Origin: Runella limosa DSM 17973
Lineage (GTDB): Bacteria > Bacteroidota > Bacteroidia > Cytophagales > Spirosomataceae
Direction: 5' to 3'
NCBI RefSeq assembly: GCF_000482465.1
Contig: NZ_KI519424.1
Span: 149,886 to 213,885 of the forward strand
Length of the DNA stretch: 64,000 nt
Shown: piece after piece, positions 28,078-36,443 of the stretch
How positions within the stretch are numbered: the first letter of the stretch is position 1
How the letters are laid out: each line of letters starts with the position of its first letter
The notes under the pieces: model-generated
What the model saw: the letters and a program-made list of their open reading frames with translations, nothing else
Database searches by the model: none
Told to the model about the DNA's origin: nothing
Position numbers and translations under genes: made by a program

Positions 28078-29247
28078 TTATAGCTTTTCTAGTCGGGCAA
28101 CCCCTTCCGTGATACCCACGACGTAGCAGACCAGTTTTTTGTTGAACTGCTCGCGGTAGGCCACCGTCATCTTTTCGATAAAAGAATCCACCTGTGCCGT
28201 TTCGACGATATTAATGGTGCAGCCGCCAAAACCACCGCCCATCAAACGAGCCCCTAAGACTTCGGTAAGAGCAACCGTTTGATCTACCAAAAAATCAAGT
28301 TCTACGCAACTCACTTCATAATCCTCACTCAATCCCGTATGCGTTTCGTACATTTTTTTACCAAAAGCCGCTAAATCACCCCGTTGCAAATCTTCACACG
28401 CACTTACGACCCGCTCAATTTCACCCGTCACGTACCGACAACGGCGATAAACGTTTTCAGAAAAATCAGCTTTATGGGCCTCCACTTGGGCCAAGCTCAC
28501 ATCCCGCAAACTATCAATGGAAGGATAAAACCCTTTCAAAATTGCCACCCCTTGCTCACATTCTTGGCGGCGGGTGTTGTAGGCAGAATCGGCCAACGTA
28601 TGTTTTACCCCAGAGTTGCAAAGCACCAACTGGTAATTTTCAAAATCGAAGGGAAAATATTCAAACGTCAAATCGCGACAATCAAGGCGAATAACGGAAT
28701 TAGCTTTGCCGTGGATAGACGCAAACATGTCCATGATCCCGCACTGAAGCCCAGCGAAGTGGTGTTCAGCCCGTTGCGCAACGAGGGCGAGTTGTAAGCG
28801 CGGGATTTGTAACCCAAATAACTCACTTAACGCCCATCCCATTCCACTCTCCACTGCCGCCGACGACGAAAGCCCCGCACCGTTTGGTACATCTCCCCCA
28901 AAAGCAACCTCAAAACCAGTCGGGATGACATACCCGTCCGTAATCAGTTCGCTAGTTACGCCAATGAGGTAATTAGCCCAACTTTTGGGGCATTTATGGA
29001 GCGAATCAAGGCTAAACTCAAACGTATCGTTCAAATCGGCGGCATATACCTTACAAAGTCGGTCGGTGCGAGGTGCAATGGCAAAATAAATCGCCTTGTC
29101 GATAGCCGCAGGCAGCACAAATCCATTATTATAATCGGTATGTTCGCCAATAAGATTGATGCGACCAGGGGCACGCACGACGAAAGAAGGAGTTTTTCCA
29201 AAAATTTGTTGAAAGTCCTCGACAATTTTTTCTGAATACAAATACAC
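28078..29247 (-). CDS. galK: Galactokinase
   Basis: 389 residues with the galactokinase signature RAPGRINLIGEHTDYNNGFVLP near the N-terminus, the GHMP ATP-binding motif GDVPNGAGLSSSAAVESG, CGIMDMFAS and the C-terminal GARLMGGGFGGCTI. Phosphorylates galactose in the Leloir pathway. Its presence near a locus with putative alpha-galactosidase is consistent with use of released galactose, though it is 18 kb away. Full length. Confidence 0.96.
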   Translation of the reverse strand: MYLYSEKIVEDFQQIFGKTPSFVVRAPGRINLIGEHTDYNNGFVLPAAIDKAIYFAIAPRTDRLCKVYAADLNDTFEFSLDSLHKCPKSWANYLIGVTSELITDGYVIPTGFEVAFGGDVPNGAGLSSSAAVESGMGWALSELFGLQIPRLQLALVAQRAEHHFAGLQCGIMDMFASIHGKANSVIRLDCRDLTFEYFPFDFENYQLVLCNSGVKHTLADSAYNTRRQECEQGVAILKGFYPSIDSLRDVSLAQVEAHKADFSENVYRRCRYVTGEIERVVSACEDLQRGDLAAFGKKMYETHTGLSEDYEVSCVELDFLVDQTVALTEVLGARLMGGGFGGCTINIVETAQVDSFIEKMTVAYREQFNKKLVCYVVGITEGVARLEKL

Positions 29248-29329
29248 GCTAAATAGTTGGTTTGTGGGTCTTTAGTAAGTCACAAAAATAGGCAGATTCG
29301 GGAGGGATACACAATTTTTGGGTAGAATG

Positions 29330-29360
29330 TTGTTAAAAGTCGCAAAAACATTTATTTTTG
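29330..29360 (+). promoter_or_regulatory. Bacteroidota-type promoter of tRNA-Arg
   Basis: TTG at 29330-29332, a 20-base spacer and TATTTTTG at 29353-29360 match the TTG/TTTG - TAnnTTTG consensus of the Bacteroidota housekeeping sigma factor. It is 21 bases upstream of the tRNA gene. Confidence 0.7.
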
Positions 29361-29381
29361 CACCCGCGTTCGACACGAACA

Positions 29382-29455
29382 GGTCCCGTAGCTCAGCTGG
29401 ATAGAGCAACAGATTTCTAATCTGTCGGTCTTAGGTTCGAATCCTAACGGGGTCA
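29382..29455 (+). tRNA. tRNA-Arg, anticodon TCT
   Basis: A cloverleaf can be drawn: acceptor GGTCCCG/CGGGGTC (two wobble pairs), D-arm AGCTCAGCTGGATAGAGC, anticodon stem ACAGA/TCTGT with loop TTTCTAA (anticodon TCT), T-arm TTAGG-TTCGAAT-CCTAA, discriminator A. CCA is not encoded. Its 3' end is the attachment site of the 34-kb element; the tRNA stays intact because the element carries the same 13-base end. Confidence 0.95.
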
Positions 29456-29456
29456 C
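29444..29456 (+). other. attL core of the integrated element
   Basis: CTAACGGGGTCAC, the 3' end of tRNA-Arg, recurs exactly at 63826-63838. The integrase gene starts 267 bases inside this end. A 3'-tRNA core next to a tyrosine recombinase is the classic integration arrangement. Confidence 0.85.
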
Positions 29457-29489
29457 GAGTTCAAATCCTTCTTTTAAGTCATTCGCATC

Positions 29490-29516
29490 AGCCCTTATCC
29501 GTAAGGGCTTTTTTTA
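29490..29516 (+). terminator. Rho-independent terminator after the tRNA
   Basis: AGCCCTTA (29490-29497) pairs with TAAGGGCT (29502-29509), four-base loop TCCG, followed by a run of T. It lies inside the element, between attL and the integrase, so it would end read-through from the tRNA promoter before int. Confidence 0.9.
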
Positions 29517-29721
29517 TGCCTTCTTTATTCGATGCACCCTTAACAATGCTCATAGTAATACCCTTTTTTTGGGTACTTGTGACATGTACTGGGTACTCAG
29601 CTTCGGGCACTTTTTACCGCTAACTAAGTTTATATCATATTCACATCTTTTAGTATGGATGTTGTGAACAAGAAATCAAACTTTTTTTCACTAAACAACA
29701 TACAATCATGCTCAAAAAAGA

Positions 29722-30915
29722 ATGAAAATCGTCATTCGGTTCAAAGTTCGTTCAAAAAAGAACGCATTGGCCAACACACCACACTACATCTATTGTCGCC
29801 TGACTGTAAACGGTATCCAAGCACGTTCTGACATGGCTACGGGCGTTCACTGCAAACGAGACGAATGGGATAACAACTTCCAGCAAATCAAAGGCGATAC
29901 TGAGGGCGTTCGGTTACAAAATCAGAAACTGCAACAAATGCGGGACGATTTGGATGAAATATTCAACGAGTACCGAAAATACGACAAAGCCATCACCGCC
30001 GAAATAATCAAACAGGCGTATCTAAACAAGAATGATGTCACACCACGAACGATTTTGGTGTGGTACAACAAATACATTGATGAGGACCTACGACAACGTA
30101 TTCAAGACGACACCATAGATTCTTGGTTAAGCCGCCGAAACGTATTATCGCAGTACATTACGGAGGTTTTAAAACGGAAAGATGTCGATATACAGGAAGT
30201 GACCGCCGCGTGGCTAAGGTCGTATCAGAAATATCATATCAGCAAAGGGAATGGCGCCGACCACGCCGCACGATCAATAGGAAGTATCAAAAAGGTGCTT
30301 GATTATGCCGTTATAGAGGGTGCTTTGAGCTACAATTCGACCGTTTCGTACAAACCACCCCGAAGCAAACGCAGCCCAATAAAATACCTTTCCGCAACTG
30401 AGGTACAGCAACTGGCAACTTGCCCTTATTATTCTGACCGATTGCAAAGAATCGTGGACTGTTTTTTGCTACAAACCTATACTGGTATGGCCTACAAAGA
30501 GCTTTACACCTTCGATGCAAAAAAACACCTTACGACCGACGAACTTGGAATTGGCTGGATAATGATTCACAGGGGCAAAACACAGGAATTATCAACCATT
30601 CCAATACTTCGACAGACCCGCGATTTGCTTGAAAAATACAATTATAAGCTACCTGTAATCACCAATCAACGCATGAACGAATACATCAAAGAGGCCGCTA
30701 CGATTGCAGGGTTTCCGCCCGAAAAAGTGGAAGATTTTACAACGCACCTGGCCCGAAAAACGGCAGGAATGTTTCTGCTAAATTCGGGGCTAAGAATTGA
30801 AACGGTGTCCAAAATTCTCGGCCATAAATCCATCAAGGTCACAGAACGACACTACGCAAAGATTCTAACTTCGTCCATCGTAAAAGACCTAAAAAACAAT
30901 GGGTTGCTAGTTTAA
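29722..30915 (+). CDS. Tyrosine recombinase (integrase) of the element
   Basis: 397 residues: N-terminal SAM-like/arm-binding part (IRFKVRSKKNALANTPHYIYCRL), core-binding helices and the catalytic domain with His342 and Arg345 (THLARKTAG), His368 (LGHKS) and nucleophile Tyr378 (RHYAKI). The first catalytic Arg of the usual TGLRxSEL motif is replaced (TGMAYKEL, Ala257), as known for many Bacteroidota integrases such as IntDOT. It should catalyse integration at tRNA-Arg and excision. It is one of only two genes in the element on the plus strand. Confidence 0.93.
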   Translation: MKIVIRFKVRSKKNALANTPHYIYCRLTVNGIQARSDMATGVHCKRDEWDNNFQQIKGDTEGVRLQNQKLQQMRDDLDEIFNEYRKYDKAITAEIIKQAYLNKNDVTPRTILVWYNKYIDEDLRQRIQDDTIDSWLSRRNVLSQYITEVLKRKDVDIQEVTAAWLRSYQKYHISKGNGADHAARSIGSIKKVLDYAVIEGALSYNSTVSYKPPRSKRSPIKYLSATEVQQLATCPYYSDRLQRIVDCFLLQTYTGMAYKELYTFDAKKHLTTDELGIGWIMIHRGKTQELSTIPILRQTRDLLEKYNYKLPVITNQRMNEYIKEAATIAGFPPEKVEDFTTHLARKTAGMFLLNSGLRIETVSKILGHKSIKVTERHYAKILTSSIVKDLKNNGLLV

Positions 30916-30956
30916 GCAAAAACAGCCCCGTCACGTCGGCGGGGCTGTTTTTGCTT
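30914..30956. terminator. Bidirectional terminator after int
   Basis: Perfect 17-base stem: AAGCAAAAACAGCCCCG (30914-30930) with CGGGGCTGTTTTTGCTT (30940-30956). It separates int (plus) from the converging lipoprotein gene (minus). Confidence 0.92.
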
Positions 30957-31466
30957 TTAATTGTCAACTTTTACACCTTTAAGCTTCTTTTTTTCATACT
31001 TTGACTTATTAACATCTTTAGAGAGTAAATAAAGATAAACTGGCGTATCAACAGACCTTTCTACTTCCTGAGTCCCATAATAAAATGTACGACGTATTGA
31101 ATAGAACTTGCTTTTATTATCATAGAAGAAACGTATAGGCTCACCATTTACATCAAATAAAACATCAACGTAAGAATAATCTGAAGCAACGTTTTTAATA
31201 ACACAAAGTGTACGTGCAATCACATTGGTTTTTAACACCAGCTTATTACTTTTTACAGCCAAATCCCCACCTTTTTCAAGACTAATATTGGCCTGTTGTT
31301 GCTTAAATGTCCACTCAAAGGGATAATTATTACGGAGTTGCACTTTTTGAGGATTTATAGCGCTTTCCTCTAAAAACCTAAACGTATCCTTATTAAGATA
31401 GAGACGTTCTGCACAACTGGTAAAAAAAAGGCTTATACCAACGTAAATCATTCTTTTCATTCTCAT
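30957..31466 (-). CDS. Small lipoprotein of unknown function (cargo)
   Basis: 169 residues; signal with Cys after LFFTS gives a lipoprotein. The mature part is beta-rich (DFRFLEESAINPQKV-like N-terminus, then VQLRNNYPFEWTF and VLFDVNGEPIRFFYDNKSKFYSI) with no known motif. The start codon overlaps the stop of the metallopeptidase gene by four bases, so the two are translationally coupled and probably act together at the envelope. Base composition is more A+T-rich than the chromosomal genes. Confidence 0.75.
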   Translation of the reverse strand: MRMKRMIYVGISLFFTSCAERLYLNKDTFRFLEESAINPQKVQLRNNYPFEWTFKQQQANISLEKGGDLAVKSNKLVLKTNVIARTLCVIKNVASDYSYVDVLFDVNGEPIRFFYDNKSKFYSIRRTFYYGTQEVERSVDTPVYLYLLSKDVNKSKYEKKKLKGVKVDN

Positions 31467-32623
31467 TGATGTTTTATATTAAATGTAATTATTCCTTTGG
31501 AAGTAGATGGTACATTGTCCGACTTTGGCACTAACTTCATTTTAAAGACGGCTTGTTTATACAACTCCACAACTTTTTGACTTACTGTAGATTCTTTTGA
31601 CCTTGCTCCGATGATATTCCCAATATCATCGACTGTAATTTCAAAAACAATCCTGCCTGATTCGTTAGATTCATCATTGACTATTGGCCTTTCTCCAACA
31701 CCAAAACCAGAAACGTTTAGGGCTAGACCTATCTTTGCTTTGCTAGTTGAACCATACAAATGTTCCTGTGAAATTACATGATGTTTTCCCTCTGGTTTTT
31801 TGTATAAAGGATCACCCAAGGTTTTTTCTGATAAATTTGGATTCAAATAAGGGCTAAGTAAACGGCTCCAAATCTTCTTTTTTTGTTCATACTCCCCTGA
31901 AGAATACGATACGCGTGAACGAGGCATTTGCCACGGCTTAGATGGGTATCCTTCAATGAGTAATGAACGATAATCCTGACCAATACCGCTATCATAATAC
32001 AGGTTCAGTAAATCATAATAACGAACCAGGCTAGGAGCATGAGCGGACGCATAACGTTGAAACCCCATGGATTTCGTCTCATTCACTCCACTGTAAAACC
32101 AGGCTATAACACCATAAAAGCTTCTTACATCTTTTGGTTCTTCTTTGTAGTCAAGAAAGGTCATAAGTGAAAACTCATCTACGGCACTTTCTTCTTTGCC
32201 CGTAAATGGCATCTGATGAAAGTCCGCAAAACCATGACCCAATTCATGCCCTAAGGTTAATGTTGCAATACCCAATACAGCTTCTCTTTCTAGCTTTTCA
32301 TGGCCAACGACTTTACTATCAATTAGATTTTGACGCACTCTTTCGTATTTCGTTTTTATGTAATTGTAACAAATCGTAATTTTTCCATTACTATAAAACG
32401 CATTCTCATTTGCACAATCAGTAAAATGTACGGTTACATTAAATGGGAATACAAACTTTCGATTTAGGTACTCTTTATATTTTTCTAGTCCTTTATTAAA
32501 ATACAGTTCTTGAGTTACACGATTATATTCATTAGGTGCATCATAGATAAAAACCAAGTCACCTTTGTCTTGGGCAATGGTAGAAAATGACAATAAAATG
32601 CAGAGTAATAGAATCCGTCTCAT
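31463..32623 (-). CDS. Secreted DUF4344-like metallopeptidase fused to a TonB-C-like domain
   Basis: 386 residues with a signal peptide (LLLCILLSFSTIAQ). The zinc motif HELGH is at 126-130 in TLTLGHELGHGFADFHQMPF, and GKEESAVDEF supplies a likely third ligand, as in DUF4344 putative metallopeptidases. The C-terminal 90 residues (GRIVFEITVDDIGNIIGARSK, VVELYKQAVFKMKLVP) resemble a TonB C-terminal beta domain. The combination suggests a periplasmic protease that docks on a membrane partner. It is coupled to the lipoprotein gene downstream. It is accessory to the phage-like core and may be a lysogenic-conversion gene. Confidence 0.65.
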   Translation of the reverse strand: MRRILLLCILLSFSTIAQDKGDLVFIYDAPNEYNRVTQELYFNKGLEKYKEYLNRKFVFPFNVTVHFTDCANENAFYSNGKITICYNYIKTKYERVRQNLIDSKVVGHEKLEREAVLGIATLTLGHELGHGFADFHQMPFTGKEESAVDEFSLMTFLDYKEEPKDVRSFYGVIAWFYSGVNETKSMGFQRYASAHAPSLVRYYDLLNLYYDSGIGQDYRSLLIEGYPSKPWQMPRSRVSYSSGEYEQKKKIWSRLLSPYLNPNLSEKTLGDPLYKKPEGKHHVISQEHLYGSTSKAKIGLALNVSGFGVGERPIVNDESNESGRIVFEITVDDIGNIIGARSKESTVSQKVVELYKQAVFKMKLVPKSDNVPSTSKGIITFNIKHQ

Positions 32624-32691
32624 ATCGTGAAATTTAGCCCCAAAAGTTAGTTTAAACTAATTGCATGAGCAACAAAAATGATTAAACGGTA

Positions 32692-32723
32692 ACAAAAAAG
32701 CCGCTCGGATTGAGTGGCTTTTT
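32692..32723 (-). terminator. Terminator-like hairpin after hicA (copy 1 of a duplicated sequence)
   Basis: ACAAAAAAGCCGCTCGGATTGAGTGGC followed by a T run; GCCGCTC pairs with GAGTGGC (one G-U). The same sequence is found at 33403-33435, so identical copies flank the hicB-hicA cassette. Confidence 0.8.
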
Positions 32724-32967
32724 ACTTTTTCATCAATTTGAAGAAATCATCTTTGGACAATCCCAAGTGCCGTAGTATCTGCTTCATGATAAATTCGGGC
32801 ACGGGGTCAATGTGAGTTTGAAAAATGATAGGGCGGGTCAACTGCTTACCCGTCCATTTTTCGTGGCCACCACGCCCCTTGCTTTGAGTGCTTTGATTCA
32901 GCCCTAGCTTTAAAAGAAAGCGCCGTAACTCTTCAACCGAAATATTGGATAGTTTTTGAGTGGACAT
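32722..32967 (-). CDS. hicA: HicA-family toxin (mRNA interferase)
   Basis: 81 residues with the HicA fold pattern: LSNISVEELRRFLLKLGL at the N-terminus, then GRGGHEKWTG with the catalytic His, RPIIFQTHID and MKQILRHLGLSKDDFFKLM. HicA is a dsRBD-like ribonuclease that cleaves mRNA and is held inactive by HicB. Its start overlaps the last base of the upstream hicB stop region (32967), so translation is coupled. Confidence 0.9.
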   Translation of the reverse strand: MSTQKLSNISVEELRRFLLKLGLNQSTQSKGRGGHEKWTGKQLTRPIIFQTHIDPVPEFIMKQILRHLGLSKDDFFKLMKK

Positions 32968-33359
32968 TAGGCGTAAGCAGGAATCCCAAAGTTTTGTTTG
33001 AAAGTCTTAACGGGGTATTTGTCCAAAATTTCAGACATATATTTGTTTGACTTGAGCAACGACGATAACGATGGTGCAACGGGCGTTTTGGGACGCTTTG
33101 AGGTTTCTTTAAACGTCCAACCCATTTTCTTCAATTCACTACCCAATGTACCTTTTTTGGTAGTATAATCAAGAAATTCCACAAAACAGATTTCAAACGA
33201 CTCTTTGGCCTCTTTCAGCGTATTGCCATACCCTGTAATGTCCAAATGTGGTGAATACACAAAATGTAGCTGATTTTCGACGAAATGAAACAGAAATAAG
33301 CTCACCTTATAGGAAGCCACTTCGTTTTCAAAACTTCCTTTGAATCCGATTTTTGCCAT
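32967..33359 (-). CDS. hicB: HicB-family antitoxin
   Basis: 130 residues from the ATG at 33359 (MAKIGFKGSF); a longer frame begins at 33389. The degraded RNase-H-like HicB fold is seen in LHFVYSPHLDITGYGNTLKEAKESFEICFVEFLDYT. The C-terminal part (VAPSLSSLLKSNKYMSEILDKYP) may bind DNA or the toxin. Antitoxin-first order with the toxin downstream is one of the two known hic arrangements. It may stabilise the element in its host. Confidence 0.85.
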   Translation of the reverse strand: MAKIGFKGSFENEVASYKVSLFLFHFVENQLHFVYSPHLDITGYGNTLKEAKESFEICFVEFLDYTTKKGTLGSELKKMGWTFKETSKRPKTPVAPSLSSLLKSNKYMSEILDKYPVKTFKQNFGIPAYA

Positions 33360-33402
33360 ACTGAACAATGTTTGGTCAAATCTAAACACTGAACATCAAA
33401 AA

Positions 33403-33435
33403 ACAAAAAAGCCGCTCGGATTGAGTGGCTTTTTT
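33403..33435 (-). terminator. Terminator-like hairpin upstream of hicB (copy 2)
   Basis: Same sequence as at 32692-32723 (ACAAAAAAGCCGCTCGGATTGAGTGGC plus T run). It ends the transcription unit coming from the basic-protein gene at 33443 and separates it from hicBA. Confidence 0.8.
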
Positions 33436-33442
33436 GTTTTGG

Positions 33443-33625
33443 CTATTTCCAAACTCGGGTTGCGGCTGCTTTCAAATATGCCTTAGGCGACTTGATGCGA
33501 TTGCCCTTTTTGCCGTCCAAATAGGCTTGGGTAAAGGCTAATTCATTGGTGCGTTTGGCCTTCGCGCCGAATTTTTTGTTTTGGGCAGTAACCTTTCTTT
33601 TGGTTTTAGTGGTTTTGGTTTTCAT
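33443..33625 (-). CDS. Small Lys-rich basic protein
   Basis: 60 residues, more than a quarter Lys/Arg (MKTKTTKTKRKVTAQNKKFG at the start; ending LKAAATRVWK). No membrane segment. It resembles small DNA-condensing or virion core proteins in composition only. It is the last gene of the long late block, 28 bases after the preceding gene. Confidence 0.65.
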   Translation of the reverse strand: MKTKTTKTKRKVTAQNKKFGAKAKRTNELAFTQAYLDGKKGNRIKSPKAYLKAAATRVWK

Positions 33626-33653
33626 GGTTTCATGGTACTGTTTTATTGGAATA

Positions 33654-34085
33654 TTAACGATTTCTAAAATACACGAATCCTGCTACAATGAGCAATCCTA
33701 CTACCCCCGCCCCTGTGTACCACATCCACGGCTTAATTTTCGACGCGGCGGGTTCGGCAACTGGCGCGGCCACGGGTGCGGGCACTTGTGCTTCAGGTTT
33801 CTTTTCTTCCTGCTTTTTTTCTTCGGGCTTCGGTACCGTAAGTGCCAGGCTCGACGCCCTCGTAAGTATCGAACTTAAAGAGCCAAATATCCCGCCCGAA
33901 CTTCCCGACGAAGTGCCGCCGTTGATGTTCAAGAACGGATTAGTGGACGTGGTTGTCGAACTGGCCCCGCCCGAACTTCCCGCGCCGCCGTTGATATTAA
34001 AGAACGGGTTGCTATCCGTGGTTGTATTGATATTGGTGCCTACACCAATGTAATCTTCGTAAGTGAGGGTTTCTTCGGGTAGCAT
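33654..34085 (-). CDS. Gly/Ser-rich protein with C-terminal membrane anchor
   Basis: 143 residues. It contains an internal repeat (NPFFNINGGAGSSGG and NPFLNINGGTSSGSSGG), a Pro/Glu/Ala-rich stretch (KPEEKKQEEKKPEAQVPAPV) and a C-terminal helix (MWYTGAGVVGLLIVAGFVYF) followed by RNR. There is no N-terminal signal. This one-helix, short-basic-tail layout is shared by many proteins of the element. Function unknown; a structural or spike-anchoring role is inferred. Confidence 0.75.
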   Translation of the reverse strand: MLPEETLTYEDYIGVGTNINTTTDSNPFFNINGGAGSSGGASSTTTSTNPFLNINGGTSSGSSGGIFGSLSSILTRASSLALTVPKPEEKKQEEKKPEAQVPAPVAAPVAEPAASKIKPWMWYTGAGVVGLLIVAGFVYFRNR

Positions 34086-34086
34086 A

Positions 34087-34500
34087 TTATTGTTCTGTAT
34101 CTGGTTTTAACACTATTCCGTAGCCTGCCAACATGGTTCTGATAGCCGAAAATTTCTGTGTTTTTGTTCCGCACAGTACAGCAGAATAGACTTGCTGAAT
34201 AATTGCCGAATGCTGACTTTCAGGGATATTATTTTTCAAGCAAGCCTTCACCATGTCGTCGTATGTTACATTTCTTCCGCTTATAATCCGATTATCTTCG
34301 GAAACCAATTCTAAATAAAAAACTGGTTTTTGTTCGGATGTCTCAGCTTGTATGTCAAGCCACACACATCGAAAGTGGACCACAGTTGCCGTGTCGGCGA
34401 CCAAGTCTTTTTGAAGTTTCAAAGGTTGAATTTTGAAATTTTTTTGCGCTTGCGCCACCACTCCCGATAGCACAAGTAAGATTGTTAGTAGAGTTTTCAT
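34087..34500 (-). CDS. Small secreted protein of the element
   Basis: 137 residues from the ATG at 34500 (MKTLLTILLVLSGVVAQAQ, a clean Sec signal). The mature part (FKIQPLKLQKDLVADTATVVHF, VFYLELVSEDNRIISGRNVTYDD) has no recognised domain. It directly follows the fibre-like gene and overlaps its stop codon, which suggests a partner or chaperone of that fibre. Confidence 0.7.
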   Translation of the reverse strand: MKTLLTILLVLSGVVAQAQKNFKIQPLKLQKDLVADTATVVHFRCVWLDIQAETSEQKPVFYLELVSEDNRIISGRNVTYDDMVKACLKNNIPESQHSAIIQQVYSAVLCGTKTQKFSAIRTMLAGYGIVLKPDTEQ

Positions 34501-35813
34501 TAATAGTGGTTTTTCCAAGTTGAACCATTATAGGTCTGAGATACGCCAGTGCTAGCGTCGGTTGCCGTACAGTCTGTACAGTAGATGATTAGGCCAGCGA
34601 CAGGGGAAGAAATAGCATTGCGCTGAGTGGTAGTCATTCGTGGTGGTAAAAAACCTTGTGTTGTAGAATTAATTGCTACTCGCGCCGAAGAGATGTCTGT
34701 GTATGTTCCGCCATTTTGAAAGTGAGCATTTCCATTTGTCGCAAACAATCGAAAAGCTTCTACGTCGTTATTAAGCCTAAATCCAATATGGCTTCCAGCG
34801 TATCGTTCTTTTATTACTTGCGTCAATACTGTACCTATTCTAGCACCCCCAAAAGAACGTCCTCCACCTCCAAGCTCACCGCCCCCATCTATCGCAGGAG
34901 AGATGTTGGTAGTTACAGTCAAATCACCGCTGATCCTTGTAGTTCCATTAATGTCACACGTATATCCTGCGTCTGTGGTGGTTTTTAGGCCAAAATTTCC
35001 TGACGGGAAAAACCTGGCTCGTTCTGTACTACTTGAAACAAATATCATGTTGGAAAGTGTTGCATCTATTCCCCCAATGTACATGTCGTTATTGCTATTT
35101 ATCCCTAAAATTCGGGTAGAACTTCCCCCTGCGTTTTCTGCATTAATATATTGCGCATTCTTTAGGAATAAAGTCCCATTAATGGCTAAGGAACTTTGAA
35201 ATCTTGATATTCCATTCACGTCCAACTTATAGGCTGAGTTTGTGGTAGTACCAATAAGTAAGTTGTTGCCTGTAACCCTAAACACCTCTGTATTATTTTG
35301 AACAAAAGCCAGAGGTGTGTTTGAGCTAGTTCCAAACGTCGTATAGCCGTCTGCTGTCTCAACTTTAAAAGTTGACAAATTTGGGCTTATCTGTTGAAAT
35401 ACATTTATTGTTGCATTTTGCTTCACTAGACCATTAAATGTATTGATTCCCGTCCACGAATTGCTACTACCTAAACGCCCATATCGCCCATCCGAAAACG
35501 TCTGAACGCGCGAATCTGAGTAGTACAAATTACTACCCTCCGCTAGTGCCGACGTTGTCTGATTCGCAAACCGCGCCGCCCACGCCGTCGTCCAGTCGCT
35601 TAAATCGCTAGTAGTGTGAGTGTGTAGATTTGGTGATTTATTCGCCGAATAATCAACTATTTTTCGGAGCACAAAACGTAGAAGCGAAGGCGTGATTTTT
35701 CCAGCTCCGTTTTCAACAATGGTAGTATCAATAGATGTTTCGACATCCGCTTTGCTTTGTGCCCAGGCACCCATATTGAATAGGAGTGCGAAAAGAAAAA
35801 ATATCCGTTTCAT
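34500..35813 (-). CDS. Tail-fibre-like protein with a Sec signal peptide
   Basis: 437 residues. The signal peptide (MKRIFFLFALLFNMGAWAQ) is followed by a short helical module (IDTTIVENGAGKITPSLLRFV) that is also present in the protein at 37064-39796. Fibre repeats follow (LGSSNSWTGINTFNG, NNLLIGTTTNSAYKLDVNG, ARFFPSGNFGLKTTTDAG, CDINGTTRISGDLTVT) and a C-terminal knob (TQGFLPPRMTTTQRNAI..AGLIIYCTD) typical of phage fibres. Export by Sec is unusual for a phage fibre and suggests assembly at the envelope or display on the host surface. Confidence 0.8.
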   Translation of the reverse strand: MKRIFFLFALLFNMGAWAQSKADVETSIDTTIVENGAGKITPSLLRFVLRKIVDYSANKSPNLHTHTTSDLSDWTTAWAARFANQTTSALAEGSNLYYSDSRVQTFSDGRYGRLGSSNSWTGINTFNGLVKQNATINVFQQISPNLSTFKVETADGYTTFGTSSNTPLAFVQNNTEVFRVTGNNLLIGTTTNSAYKLDVNGISRFQSSLAINGTLFLKNAQYINAENAGGSSTRILGINSNNDMYIGGIDATLSNMIFVSSSTERARFFPSGNFGLKTTTDAGYTCDINGTTRISGDLTVTTNISPAIDGGGELGGGGRSFGGARIGTVLTQVIKERYAGSHIGFRLNNDVEAFRLFATNGNAHFQNGGTYTDISSARVAINSTTQGFLPPRMTTTQRNAISSPVAGLIIYCTDCTATDASTGVSQTYNGSTWKNHY

Positions 35814-35814
35814 T

Positions 35815-36087
35815 TTAAAAGTCGTTACTGAATCCAGATGAGAAATGAAGTCCTGAATAAGTTGGTTTTTGCTTATTCATATTTAGGAAACGATAATTGT
35901 TTTGAGTTGCTGCATAAGCGCCCCCGTAAGCGTCCGAAAGGTGAAACAAGTAGATTTCAGGGATTCTTTTGGGTACAACTACCGTCTCATTTTTTGCGTC
36001 GTTGTCGTCAGTTTCAATCCATTCAAGAATAACAAACAACACAATCATTAAAAAGAAAAGCGCCAAAAAGCCTATCATCCTTAGCAT
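35815..36087 (-). CDS. Small single-pass membrane protein
   Basis: 90 residues: N-terminal helix (MIGFLALFFLMIVLFVILEWI), acidic linker ETDDNDAKNE, then a polar part containing AYGGAYAATQNNYRFLN. It overlaps the start and stop of its neighbours by a few bases. It lies between the spanin-like genes and the fibre gene. Function unknown. Confidence 0.65.
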   Translation of the reverse strand: MLRMIGFLALFFLMIVLFVILEWIETDDNDAKNETVVVPKRIPEIYLFHLSDAYGGAYAATQNNYRFLNMNKQKPTYSGLHFSSGFSNDF

Positions 36088-36443
36088 TATCGTAAGTGTT
36101 TTTTGATTTTAAAAAATAGGCTTGTGACTACAGCTACCAAAAGCCCCGCAAGTGCCCAACGATTTTGATTCCGTTGTTTTCTGTATGTTTCAGAAAGTTG
36201 CTCAAGGTCAGATATGTCTTTTGCAAGTTTTGTGTTGGCCTCTTTTAGCTTATAGTTTTGGACAATCAAATTGGTGTTTTCGAATTCATACAAAGCACCT
36301 TTTTCGGCTTTTTTTGTCAATTCGACCAATTGGGATTTTTCAATACTAATTTTTTGACTTTGGGCGGGTAAGGGCGTCAATGCGACGCAAAAGCTCATCG
36401 TCAGAAATGTGATTATACACAGAATCAATTCGTGCTTTTTCAT
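36087..36443 (-). CDS. Coiled-coil membrane protein, possible inner spanin
   Basis: 118 residues: a signal or anchor sequence (LILCIITFLTMSFCVALTPLPAQSQ), a central coiled coil (NTNLIVQNYKLKEANTKLAKDISDLEQLSETYRKQR-like heptads, roughly 58-92) and a C-terminal helix (ALAGLLVAVVTSLFF) with a basic tail. It overlaps the upstream lipoprotein gene by about 98 bases in another frame. An overlapping lipoprotein and coiled-coil pair after a holin is the hallmark of Rz/Rz1-type spanins, although here the topology differs from lambda Rz. Confidence 0.6.
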   Translation of the reverse strand: MKKHELILCIITFLTMSFCVALTPLPAQSQKISIEKSQLVELTKKAEKGALYEFENTNLIVQNYKLKEANTKLAKDISDLEQLSETYRKQRNQNRWALAGLLVAVVTSLFFKIKKHLR

